From positions 310,001 through 374,000 of the forward strand of contig JAJTUP010000056.1 in NCBI GenBank assembly GCA_021399435.1: 64,000 nucleotides of DNA. Reading direction: 5' to 3'. Positions 50,910-61,700 of this stretch are shown piece by piece. Within the stretch, counting starts at the first letter, position 1. Each line of letters starts with the position of its first letter. The stretch comes from Diaporthe sp. PMI_573 (lineage: Eukaryota > Ascomycota > Sordariomycetes > Diaporthales > Diaporthaceae). Below the pieces are notes generated by a model. The model was given only the letters and a program-made list of their open reading frames with translations. It made no database searches and was not told the DNA's origin. Made by a program: the position numbers and the translations under genes.

Positions 50910-53900
50910 CAGTGATGTTATTGGATTGGAGGCAATTTGGATTGGACTGGATTTGTCGGAAAATGGCTGGACTGGATTTGGGTTTCTCGAAGATTTGGAC
51001 TGGATTGGATTGATTGGCAACCAGCTCCTGGAGCTCCAATGGTCTAACCTGATAAGGCAAGAGCTAAGCCTAATTGAGTGGTCATGAGGAGTCTCCCGTC
51101 GCAGCTGCCGTCGCAGACCACGACACGACGCGCGAACTATCGTTCCGCTATTGGGTTAACATCCAACGCGTGCAGATTGCTACGCTATTAAAAGCATGGA
51201 GGCAAACGCGTCGCTCGCGACTTCAGCAGTCCTTCTACTGTGGCAGACGTGTCTGAACAGTCCACTCACCAGCTACACCATGGCCACTATCTCCAGCTAT
51301 TTCGGTGCTGCCAGCGGTCGCCGTCCTGATTCTGACAGAGTTATTCTTGCTCCAACATATATTAGTCCTCGCCCAAACGACCCCGACGGAACCCTGATCG
51401 AACCCGACGAATTCAAGCTGAATGGGAAGCAATATGTACGCTACTCTGTTGTGGCAAAGTCCCAAAAGCACACCAAGAAAAGGACATCAGTCGTCTGGCA
51501 GTATGGTGAAGACATACAACTCAAGCAGGACCCGACGAAGAGGTTCTGGTACTGTTATCTGTGCGAACAGCAGCAGCGCCAACAGGGACTTCCTATTTCC
51601 GGCAAGGGCAATTGTACTGCCTTAGACCACCTGGAATCGAAACACCAAATCGATAGGGAGACTGGTGAGCACGGACATCCAAAGCGCCACCCATCGCAGC
51701 CATCAATTGTCGACTTCAACAACATATCCACCGTTGTATTCAAACGCCGATTTGACGAGTTCAAGGAACTTCTGATTCGATGGATCGTCTATTGTCACAT
51801 CGCCTTCTTTCAAATCGAGAACCTATACTTTCGCGAACTCCTCTTCTATGTTTTCCCTGGCCTGGCAACACTCCTTCCAAAGGCGAGACTAGTGATTCGC
51901 AGATGGATAATAGAGGCCTTTGAGGCACGAAAGGACAACCTGCGTCAAGAAATGCAAGCGGCCCACAGCAATATATCGATATCGTTCGATTTATGGACGT
52001 CACCGAACTATCAGGCTATCCTCGGATGTGTCGCGCACTTTATCAACAGAAGCGGAAAGAGAAGAACGGTTGTTCTGGCTCTTCGCGAACTGGTTGGCGA
52101 GCATTCAGGTGAGAATATGGCAGATGTCCTCCTACATATATTTGATGACTACGGGATCAGTGGCCGGATCGGTTATTTCATGGCAGACAATGCAAGTTCG
52201 AATGATGCCTGCATCGACCTGGTCCTGCAGGCTCTTTACCCGCACATGAGCAGGAAACATCGCGTACGACGTCGCCTTCGGTGTTTTGGCCATATCGTCA
52301 ATCTCTGCGCCCAGGCGTTTATTATGGGAAAGGATGCTGCGAAGACCTGCAAGGATCTGGACTCTGCGTATCGAGAAGGGGACTACACACGGATTCGTGA
52401 GCTGTGGAAGAAGCGCGGTGCAATTGGGAGGCTCCATAATATCGTACGATACATTAGAGCTAGCCCTCAACGGCGCCAATTCTTCAGATCAATACAAATT
52501 GGCGGCGATCTGGCTGCATTTGACGGATTGGAGGTAAGCCCCCCTAGTGCGCGCCGCAAGGTAGTCGCGGCGTCCTACACTTCCGGTTTCAGTACTGACG
52601 TTGGAGTTTGTTGCAGCTTGTTCAAAGTCAGTCAACACGCTGGAATTCTTATTTCTTGTCGATTGGACGCGCTCTTAATGTCAAAGAACGTATCCAGCTC
52701 TTCTGCGATCAATATGAGCCTCCACGAAGCGACAGAGACGTCCTGGACCAACGCCTCAGCCCACGGCAGTGGGACGAACTCGGACACCTCCATGACCAAC
52801 TCGAGACATTCTACGAGGCCACAGTAATGAACGAAGGCAGACAGTGGACTCTTGCAGATCATTTTCAATCGCTAGACTGGCTTATAGATGAAATCCACCT
52901 TGCTCAGCGAAAGTTTGAACAGCTCGCCGAAGACGCAATGCGGAAGCGTGGCCCGAATAGACAGGATAAGCAGAACGAATTCGACGACTATAACTGGCTT
53001 GCTGCGGCTGCAGAAGTTGCCTGGCAGAAATGCGAGAAGTACTACAACAAGGCCGATGAATCGCCCGCTTACTACGCCGCCATATCGTTGAATCCAAGCC
53101 TTAAGAACCAATGGTACTATCAGGTTTGGAATGGCAGTGATGATAAGCGTGCCTGGATCCAAGCTGCTGTTGGAGCAGTTAAGGAGCTCTGGGTTGACGA
53201 ATACAAAGGCAAGTTCGCCCACGGCGCGCCAGTTCCTACCCACGTCTTTAAGGCCACAGAACCGAAAGAGAAATCGTTTACTTCAGTGAGAAACCACAAG
53301 CGTCTCAAACTACACCACCTCGACCCTAATTCAAGCCCCGAACTGCCCTCAACGGATCACTACAATGAGTTTATCACCGCTGACGTTATCGGCCTTAATG
53401 ATGACGAGGAATTCGACCCCATCCAGTACTGGAATGAGCGTTACCACTCGCAGACGGACCTAGCTCGCATGGCGCTGGACGTTTTAGCCCTGCCTCCCAT
53501 GTCAGATGAGTGTGAGCGCCTTTTTAGCAGCGCCAAGCTCCTCCTTACAGATCATCGCTCGCGGCTCCGGATGGACGTCATTGAAGCCAGCGAGTGCTTA
53601 CGAGCTTGGTATGGTCGCCCGGAGCAGAAGGCATTTGATGACTCTGCCATCGGTTTGATGGAGGGTGAGGCAGGGAGTACAGTTGGGGCGGATGGGCTGG
53701 GTGAGGGAGAGGAAGGCGGCGAAGATGATGGAAGCGAGAAGAACATACTGGAGACGCAAGTTGCTAGAGAACATGAGCTCCGTAGTTAGGTGGTGTCATA
53801 ACCCAAGGACAAGAACAGTTCTACTCCAAGTCTGCTTATTCAGCGGCTCATTGATTGTCCCAAAAGGGTAAAGATATGAACTGGATCGGTTCTGGATATC

Positions 53901-53982
53901 CTGGAGGCTGCCTGTCCCCACGTCTGGACTGGATTGGATCGAGGCTCGGATCCAGCTCCAATCCAATCCAATAACATCACTG
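50910..53982 (+). mobile_element. hAT-5 transposon, complete, with 8-bp target duplication
   Basis: Ends CAGTGATGTTATTGGATTGG (50910 on) and its reverse complement ending at 53982; the perfect repeat is 21 bp. CATCATGT flanks both sides (50902-50909 and 53983-53990), the 8-bp duplication expected for hAT. GGATTGGA / TCCAATCC words are repeated in both subterminal regions (50925-51020 and 53885-53970). It carries one intact two-exon transposase. All parts for mobility are present, so it is probably young. Confidence 0.93.
51280..53789 (+). CDS. hAT-5 transposase, two exons, intact
   Basis: Exon 1 51280-52533, intron 52534-52616 (GTAAGC...TTGCAG, 83 bp, phase 0), exon 2 52617-53789: 808 residues. 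An in-frame ATG at 51196 would add 28 residues; I prefer 51280 (CACCATGG). BED zinc finger (FWYCYLCEQQ...ALDHLESKHQ) about residues 85-130; RNase H-like fold with SFDLWTSPNYQAILGC, GYFMADNASSNDAC and RCFGHIVNLCAQAFI; STRWNSYF after the splice; hAT dimerisation region (PPMSDECERLFSSAKLLL...IEASECLRAWY), then an acidic Gly/Glu tail. No lesions. Expected nuclear transposase acting on the matching terminal repeats. Confidence 0.9.
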
Positions 53983-53990
53983 CATCATGT
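53983..53990 (+). repeat. hAT-5 target-site duplication, right
   Basis: CATCATGT directly after the 3' terminal repeat. Confidence 0.92.
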
Positions 53991-54537
53991 AAACAGAGGC
54001 CTGGATTCAAGAGAATCTTGAATTTATGCGGATATATCTGGATGTTCTCAGCGCGCTTACTCTGGGAGCGCACCCAAGAGCAACCGATACACTCGACCCG
54101 GGCCATTTCTAGATTTTTACAAATTTGCAGAGGCTTGCGGGAAGGACAGCAAAGCACCCTCCAGGTTGTTGCAAAGGCTCTAGATGCAGGTTTCCCAAGC
54201 TCGAGAGACATCAGTATACATGGCATATTATCTGATGCTCTTTCTTTCCTTTCTCCTTGTCTAGAAAACTTGCCATAGCCTCACGATAAGCACCATTGTG
54301 CAGAGTCTCCTGTTTGATAAACAGCGATGTTTCTTGGGCGGGAGTGCCATCAATATTTGTAAAGCTGTTTGTCCTTTTCGTCTATTTAACCATCCCATAT
54401 CCGCTCTGTTGGGGATCTGTACGAGTTTGCCGAGGCAACATATACGTAGGCCGCATCTTGTGACAAAGGAACCACCCTCGCTGAACCTCATCTTTCTTCT
54501 GACGGTCGGCGGCGATGATCTGCCTTGCCTCGTCGAG
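53991..54537. other. no gene recognised
   Basis: A plus-strand open stretch to 54278 (...ISRFLQICRGLREGQ..., ending SPCLENLP) may be the end of a lost gene, but I cannot place it. Nothing else supportable. Confidence 0.3.
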
Positions 54538-54765
54538 CTATAGAGAAGCGTTACTAAGCTCGGCCATTATGGCGTCATACTTCCTCTTGTTATCCTGGAG
54601 TTGCGTTGCCAGCTGCGCCCGCTGATTAATTAACTCGGCAAGCTGGAGCTTTACAGGATCCGTTGTTGTCTTGATGTGTAACTGTGCTCGGAATGTCTGA
54701 CTCCAACGCTTGCCCACGGCAAGGCTACGGACGAATCGCGTGCGGCCCTCAACAGCAGCTCACAG
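54538..54765 (-). pseudogene. coding-like fragment with coiled coil, unrecognised
   Basis: A minus-strand frame ending at TAG 54538-54540 reads VGKRWSQTFRAQLHIKTTT, then VKLQLAELINQRAQLATQLQ and NKRKYDAIMAELSNASL: a heptad-rich helix at a C-terminus. It is too short and non-ATG to be a full gene. Probably the last exon or relic of an unknown protein interrupted upstream. No family recognised. Confidence 0.35.
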
Positions 54766-54844
54766 CAGAGTGTGGGGAAGTTGTTGCATTCTAAGTAGGT
54801 GGGAAGAAATCAAATCTTGTCGTAGGCTGACTAAGTACTTGGTA

Positions 54845-56749
54845 CCGTATATACTCGACAAATTCACGATACCCCCGGTCACTAAGACTAGTCCTATTTT
54901 GGTCTAGTTTGAAGCCACCATGGCCAGGGTTTTGGATACACTAACAAGCTACAGTAATACAGTCTTGAACCTCCTCTTCCTTCACAAAGAGGTCCATCTC
55001 TTCCAGAGGTGTTACAGACACTTCCTCATACTCCATCTTCATGGTAGGTTCCTTAGCCGTTTCCCAGCCTTCCCAGTTGATTTGAGAAGGCTCTATATCC
55101 TTGATACGGACCATGTTAACCTGACTTCCATCAGGACGAATAGAAATTCCAGTGTGAATGAAGGCATTCTGAACCAACTCTGGCCTTTCTTCCAGACGTT
55201 TTACTGCCCTGGCTACTACCCAGGTAGTCATTATACGCATGTCAGAGACTGTCCATATATGTCCAGGGCTTTCCTTCTCTTTCTCTGTCATATATTCGTC
55301 AGTAAATTCCTGAAGCCAAAGCTTGAAGGGATGGTTGACTGCAGTATCTAATGGCTGAAGGAGACTAGTACAGCCAGCTGGTATCAATGCAATAGTAACC
55401 CCTAGATCCTTCAACTGTTGCTTGATAGTGTCAGTTACATGGAATCTAGCAACATCCATAACCAATAGGAAATCCTTCATATCCTTAGCTACTGCGTCTA
55501 GTTCTTCAGTAATCCATTTACCGAATAATTCCTCATTATTGTAAGCTGTAGGATTGAATTCCACAGTAACATCAGGACTGTAGGATGAGGATTCCTGATT
55601 GTATATCCTTCCTGCAGGTCCTGAAGTACCATGGAATATAATCTTCGGCTTGAATCTCTGTATGCCATCTGCAGAGATGTAGAGAATAAGAGTAGCTTGT
55701 CGTTTATCCCATCCACTCCGTTCTGTTTTTGCCTGTACTGACTTCGAGCCTGTAGAAGTATATGTACATCCAGAATTATACTCAAATGGAATAGGAGTTT
55801 CGTCCAGATTTAGGATTGCTGATTTGGAGAACCGCCGAGGAGGTGAGTTGTTGACAACTGGTGCTGGTGCTGGTGCTGGTGCTGGTGCTGGTGCTGATAC
55901 TGGTACTGAGAGAGAATCTCTTGGTTGAGATATACGTCTAATGAACTTGACGAAGTTATTCACAACTTCAAGGTACTCTGCAGGAAGCTTGGTGGCCTTC
56001 TTAGTAACCCTTCTATGTGAAATCCTATGTCGATGTAGAAAGCCTCTAAACCAGCCGGTAGAGAATACCCAGAGGTGAACGCTTTCAGGGAAGGTGTCCT
56101 TAAATAGCCTTTTTGATTCTCGTCGAAACCAGCCGATAGAAACAATTCTATTTTCTGTTCGCCGTGTAAGAAAACAGGTGTAAAGCTTGTCTTCCAACTC
56201 TGGCCATCTAGGGTGATACCTTCGTTGATCCTCTTTGCGTACAAGCTGATCCCGCTTTTTCCACCAAGTCCTTATAGTTGCTTCAGGGATCTTGAAGAAC
56301 TGGGAGGCTTCAAATAGTGTAGGAGGACGGAAGCCATCTTGGGAAGGTGGGAGGTCTTGTCGATAATGGCCACCTCTACCTCCAGTAGTTCCTGGGATAC
56401 GGTGGTTCAAAAGAAATAGAAGAACTTCAACACGTTTTTTCTGCTTGTATGACCGTTCTACCCGTGTAACTGGCTTAAATGAAGGAGCTTTTCGCTCATG
56501 AAGGGGCTTGGGCTTTGGCCCTGGCTTTTTTTGTAGGATGTTGGTTGAGATTGGGCCTAGGGGAGGCATTGTGACCCATGAGACCAGCAGTAAACAAATA
56601 ACTTCTAGATCGACGCGTTAGAGACGTGATGGGCATCTCTGGGGGGCTAAACCTAGCGTAGATTAGTAAGGTGGCTATAGCTTCAGCCTAGGTAAGATTA
56701 GGCCTAATTAGGCGACCGGGGGTATCGTGAATTTGTCGAGTATATACGG
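54845..56749 (-). mobile_element. pogo-2 (DDE_1) transposon, complete
   Basis: Perfect 36-bp terminal inverted repeats starting CCGTATATACTCGACAAATT at 54845-54880 and 56714-56749. TA flanks both ends (54843-54844 and 56750-56751). Length 1,905 bp, with one intact transposase on the minus strand. Its termini share only the first CCGTAT with pogo-1, so the two are different subfamilies of the same lineage. Confidence 0.93.
54941..56569 (-). CDS. pogo-2 transposase, intact, 542 aa
   Basis: Starts ATG 56569. Basic AT-hook-like lead (KKPGPKPKPLHERK); psq-type HTH (EASQFFKIPEATIRTWWKKRD, about residues 85-105); CENP-B-like HTH (RRESKRLFKDTFPES, FSTGWFRGFLHRHRISHRR); an Ala-Pro linker (about 225-240); DDE_1 catalytic domain with Asp in NLDETPIPFEYNSG, in LLVMDVARFH and in LQPLDTAVN. 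Ends in an acidic tail. No introns or lesions. It would bind the 36-bp ends and integrate at TA. The protein is collinear with the split pogo-1 transposase. Confidence 0.93.
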   Translation of the reverse strand: MPPLGPISTNILQKKPGPKPKPLHERKAPSFKPVTRVERSYKQKKRVEVLLFLLNHRIPGTTGGRGGHYRQDLPPSQDGFRPPTLFEASQFFKIPEATIRTWWKKRDQLVRKEDQRRYHPRWPELEDKLYTCFLTRRTENRIVSIGWFRRESKRLFKDTFPESVHLWVFSTGWFRGFLHRHRISHRRVTKKATKLPAEYLEVVNNFVKFIRRISQPRDSLSVPVSAPAPAPAPAPAPVVNNSPPRRFSKSAILNLDETPIPFEYNSGCTYTSTGSKSVQAKTERSGWDKRQATLILYISADGIQRFKPKIIFHGTSGPAGRIYNQESSSYSPDVTVEFNPTAYNNEELFGKWITEELDAVAKDMKDFLLVMDVARFHVTDTIKQQLKDLGVTIALIPAGCTSLLQPLDTAVNHPFKLWLQEFTDEYMTEKEKESPGHIWTVSDMRIMTTWVVARAVKRLEERPELVQNAFIHTGISIRPDGSQVNMVRIKDIEPSQINWEGWETAKEPTMKMEYEEVSVTPLEEMDLFVKEEEVQDCITVAC

Positions 56750-56751
56750 TA

Positions 56752-57047
56752 TATCACGTTGCACCCCACCCGCATTTGTGTTCCCAATTAGACATCCACG
56801 ACTTGCATTTCTCAATGCAGTTGGGCCAAGAATCACGACGATCTATGGACGGCCGGCCGTGCCATACGTACCATAAGCTCGCCCCCGCGCCGCGCAGTCC
56901 GTGGACAGGAGGACGAGTGGAGGTAAGCTGTCTCCATCCCCTTGTGCCGAAACAAGCCATTGACACGCCGAAACCAGGGACCACGGTGAGGAGAATGAGG
57001 CGGACCACGAGAATAGGTACACCCACACGCAGGTTGCGCGCAGCAAG
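56752..57047. other. no gene recognised
   Basis: Right flank of pogo-2; no supportable ORF in this 296-bp stretch. Confidence 0.3.
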
Positions 57048-57530
57048 ATGGCCGGCAACACGCCGTGGGCCTCGCAGATGTTTCCCGTTCCTACGCAGGA
57101 GTCGGTCCCCGCATCCATGCTCACCGGCGACGAGTCCTACTCCATCAAACTCGTCAACTTCAGCAAGGCCTTAACCCAGCTCCCGGACACACAAGGACCA
57201 AACCAAGAAACGCAGGCAGTAGAAGGGGAGGAGGCAGCCCGGACGGCGGACCGTGCCGAGGGCCAGCAGTCTTTATGTCCCGGGCATGGACGACAACACG
57301 ACGACACACGAACACTCGTCGCCGCGGAGGGAACCAATACTGCGGGGCGGGAAGTCCCGAGGGTGGAGGAACCAGCCCAGAAAGCGGCCCAAGAGGTGGA
57401 AGGAAGGCCGCAGAACCCGCCGCCCGGTACAAAAAAGCCGAGGATCGGAGGACGGCGGTGGGAAGGAGCAGAAGCAGGCTGCAATGCGCGCATGCGGGTC
57501 GCACGGGGACCCTTAGGGATGCGTTTTTGA
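57048..57530 (+). CDS. doubtful ORF, 160 aa
   Basis: The first 48 residues look protein-like (FPVPTQESVPASMLTGDESYSIKLVNF), but the rest is Glu/Ala/Gly/Arg-rich low complexity and three overlapping frames of similar length exist in this GC-rich stretch. It may be an exon followed by non-coding DNA. No family recognised. Confidence 0.2.
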   Translation: MAGNTPWASQMFPVPTQESVPASMLTGDESYSIKLVNFSKALTQLPDTQGPNQETQAVEGEEAARTADRAEGQQSLCPGHGRQHDDTRTLVAAEGTNTAGREVPRVEEPAQKAAQEVEGRPQNPPPGTKKPRIGGRRWEGAEAGCNARMRVARGPLGMRF

Positions 57531-57600
57531 CGTCATAAACCCCAAGTTACCAATTGACGTCATAAACCCCAACTGACAAGTAATTTACCGTCATAAACCT
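57526..57600. repeat. TTGACGTCATAAACCCC tandem motif with CRE-like core
   Basis: TTGACGTCATAAACCCCAA occurs at about 57527-57545 and again at 57554-57573; a third degenerate copy (CCGTCATAAACCT) lies at 57588-57600. TGACGTCA is the palindromic bZIP (CRE) site. Confidence 0.7.
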
Positions 57601-58716
57601 CCTTCCTAACTGGGTTTAGTGAGTATCCCAAAAGACTGTACTCTTGCCCGTAGGCGTGGCACGGACAAAAAGAAAGTGTCTCTCGCTGTCTTTAGCCATC
57701 GTGATAGCTTCGCAGAGAGGTTTAAGGGAGAAAAGATCCAGAGTTGTGGCTGGGCGAAGAAGATGATAGGGCCGGAAAGTCGCGGTTGGGCAGCCCTGCA
57801 AGCCAGGCCGGCAGCCCCTGACACTAAACCTAAAAAGGCAGTTGGACAAACTCACTCAAGATGTACGAGTACATGTACGAGTACGAACCTTCTCGTACTC
57901 GTACACTGTACGAGAGGTCTCGTACATGTACCTGGTCATCCCTACCGTGGACTCCAGGAAAAGTCTGTAGCGTGGCAATAGCAGCGCGATTGAGACGAGG
58001 ATCGAGGTGGCAGAGGGGGTTTGCGGTCTGCCTTCCGGACAACAGCGGCAACCGAGGGCGGCTGGTTTTGGTGATGGCGCGGCCGAAGTACGAAGCGGTC
58101 TTGTTTGTGTAGTCGAACAAGAACCAGTGAAGTACAGGGCTTCGGATCACACAACGCAGAACACGTTTAATCCGCCTGCTACCGGTCAAATAGCACTGGT
58201 TTCCCCAGCACTGGTTCTGCAAAGTTCCTTACTTGGCGCTGTGCCTACCTCGCAGATGGTGCAGTCGATGCCGAGCTTCATCCCCCAACACCACTGGGTC
58301 GAAAAAAAACCTACACCCTCTACTCGCTGCACTATTCAACTTTAAAAGAAAAAGGCTCTAAACTGTTCAGACCCGTCGAGAGCTTGCGTCACAGCTAGCT
58401 ATAAGTGTGGGGCCTAAACGCCAGAGGATCAAGCAAACTCCAAGGATCGCAAAACATCAGCATGATCGTGTCCACCGGCTGAGGGGACAAAACAAAATGA
58501 ATGACGGGTCTCTCTAAGAAAATACTGTTCGCCGCTGTTTATGTAGCCAGAATTACGATGCTCGAAGACTGCCCTTCTATTTCTGATATGTCAAAGCCTA
58601 TGAAGATTTGCTCTTTTGAACGTCTATTCGACCTGGAACCTCCTTAATTTTGAACACAATTAAAATAAGTTAAGGATCTAGATTAGAATCAATCAATCAA
58701 TCAATCAATTCTCAGC
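57601..58716. other. intergenic, 3' flank of the NLR gene
   Basis: Contains a GTACGAG cluster (57862-57932) and an (AATC)n run at 58687-58709. No ORF that I can support. Confidence 0.35.
57862..57932. repeat. GTACGAG / CTCGTAC inverted-word cluster
   Basis: Within 70 bp TACGAG and CTCGTA-type words occur about eight times in both orientations, with interspersed ACATGTAC palindromes, giving potential for cruciform folding. Confidence 0.7.
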
Positions 58717-61700
58717 TTAGAAACGAGTATTTGGACGGCGAAGTCTTCCCGGGACGGGCTCATCTACTCTCGTGCCGGTTGACTCTGGAGGTCGTGGCGG
58801 AAAGGTCACCGTTCTACGTGGACTAGAGGGCTCAACTTGTCCTTCACCTCGATCAGTTCCGGATTCCACTGCCATCTGTCTCCTTCTTCCAACGATCCAT
58901 GACCATCTTGATTGCTTGGCGCCCGCTGCTGCCGTTCCAGCTTGAGCTGTTTGCGATGAATCGACCTCGTTGGGGTTGCCAGCAGTAGGGGGTGGTTCCG
59001 AAGTGGTTGCTGCCTGTGTGCGCTGCGTGCCTACCGGGTTTGATGTCACAGTCGGACGAGGGCGTTTAGTAATGTATCCATCCACCACCCAACGTTGGTC
59101 AGGGGGTACCGATTCTCCAAGACAGAAACTGGAATCAGTGAGAGTCCCGCCGATGATTTTCCAATGGGGAGAAGCTGCATTGTCTCCCGATCCACCCGAT
59201 GTCGAGCCTTGGGGCCCATTGCGATCTGGGCCAGCCAAGTAGAGCGGATTCATATTCGACATATGTTGCACGCCGGCTCTGATGCGCAACTTTCCCAGAA
59301 GTTGGGATGTGATTCCTAGTAGGAGGGCAAGTCGCTCGATGACAACGGAGATGTCGCTATCATTTGCTGAGAGAGCAGCCAGGGTGTATTCGAGCATCGC
59401 GGTAAGGTTTTCCCAGGAGTCCGAAAGTGAACTTAGCTGGCAGGCAGTATGAAGCTCGACAGTGGCCAGAGAGGTGTCGACGTTCGTCGTAGCCTGCAAG
59501 CCAGCCATCTTCCAGGAATCATCATTGTCGAGATATTCATACACTAGCCGGTGCATGAATGCCACTGACGTATCTGTCAGCCTGTCGTGACTATTGTAGG
59601 CGGCGTCGGTGTCGGTGTCGGTGTCGGCGTCGCTGTCGCTGTGGTCGTGGTCGGGGAAGTGGTTGTGGATGCAGTCGCTGCCTACTTCTGCCCGGCAGAA
59701 ACATGGGCTTATGCCATGCTGAATTTCCAAAAGCCCGCCGGTTCGACTCCGAAGCCTTCCTTCAAGCATCCTGCACGTGTCTCTCAAGGCTTTATGTGAC
59801 AGCATTGTTGGCTTGGGCATCTTTTTGGGGTCACATCCATGATCATCGAAGAGTGCCAACCCCACGGTGACCAGTCCGTACTCGTGGCGCTGTTGTTGAG
59901 CTTGTCGATAGCACAACTTCAGGAAGGTTGCACCCTGTTGGCGATATCGAGGCTCGATCCTAGAGAACATGTGCTTAAACATGTCGTCGAGCTCGCCAGG
60001 AAGCTCGTCGAGGCGATGCCGTAGCTCGTCTAGATTGTCGACCGCCATAAAACCGTCCAAGAGCGACCTACATGCAAGGACAACCCATAGGAAGACGCCG
60101 GACGCTTTTCTCAAGACTATTTCCTCCAGTGTCTTGACAGCGTCGGGCTTCTTTCGGATCAAGTCACCTGTGTACCGATGACTCTCGATCTTATGCCGGA
60201 CGTAGCGCTTGATGTCTTTCGCGGTCAGATCTTCCAGCCCCAATTGACGGGAGTCGCGAAACGCATCGACAAGCTTGGGTTCTGGTCGGCTTGATACGAG
60301 CAACTTGATATTTGGTCCTTTAGCAAGGGCCTTGATGAACCTAACCCCATCATTGTAGTCTCCGACGTATTCGTCCAGGCCATCCACGACAAGACAAGTC
60401 TTGTTCATACCATCGTAGACAGCCAACCTTTCCGCAACTCCTATCATCTCGTTGACGCTGGGGTTCCACGTGGGAGGAGCGTCAACAAGACCAGTCTCCT
60501 CCCAAAGCTCTGGGACAATAGCTTCGGCAAGATTGTCGTCGGAATTTGCCCGAAATAGCTGGTAGAGAATCGAGCGCAGGAGCCCAGCCATCGAATTCTG
60601 GTACCTATTGCCCAGCCGCAAGAAGAAAAAACCGGCGAGTACGCAGCTACCACCCGGCACCCAATGGTCCAAGTTGCGTTTGAAGAGCTCGTGGTGGATG
60701 AGATACTTCATGAGGGTGGATTTCCCGCTGCCAGCTTTCCCCCGAACCCAGTAAATCCCGGTCCCAGCTCGAAGCCATTCGGGCAAGTCGTCCCACCTGA
60801 TATTGCCTGTTTTAGGGGGACGAAGAGCCCATTTCATTGTCGAAGGGTGTGCCTTAGCAATGTTTCTCTCGCGTGCCTGCATCTCAGGAAATTCCAGAGA
60901 TTTGAGCACCATTTCATAGCGCCTATTCTCTAGACTCAAAATGGCGGCCGAGTGAATATTCCGGACCTGTCTGTCGTCACGGCGGATCGCCTCGTCTATG
61001 GAAGTGGCGTCGCGCACGAGCTCAAAGTTTGCCCTGTTCCAACGATCCCTTCCATCACCCCTAGAAAAGTCTTGTTGGGCCATAACGAACGTGCCGCCGG
61101 GACTAAGCCGGGGTACTAGATCGAAGAGAGCCATTCTCAAGTCGTTCACATCCCTAATCAAGTTTTCGAACTTGACCTTATCTCGAACTACCCAGCGCAC
61201 TCTCGACAATGGAGAAAGCTTCGGAGATAGCCTCTCTTTCAGCTGCTTTGATATTGAAGTCAAAGGCTCCGTCATCGTCGCCATCGTCGCCATCGTCGCT
61301 GTCGCTGTCGTAGCTGTCGTCACCGTTGTCGCCGTTGTCGCCGTTGTTACTGTCGCCGTTGTAGCTGTCGCCCTCGCCTTCGAGGACGGCGCCAGTGCCG
61401 AGGCGGGCGGGCCGTGTGGTGCAGATCCACTCCGGTCTATGCAGGAAGCCGTCTTTCCCGATAGACTAGTGTTTTTCATGCTTCTTATGAGTCTGCAAAT
61501 GCCGTCGTTAAACTCAGCCAAGCGACTTTCGCTCATAGCGCAGGACGGAGGCAGGGCGTTGATGTCTCTGGTGTCGTCTTTTTTTCGAACGCCGTACTCA
61601 TTCTGGAGGGTTTCGCTTTTGTTGAGAAGTTCTCGGATCTTGACAACAATTTTGATGACGTGGCCGAGTAGCTCTTCGTCCTTGAGCCGCTTATCTAGCC

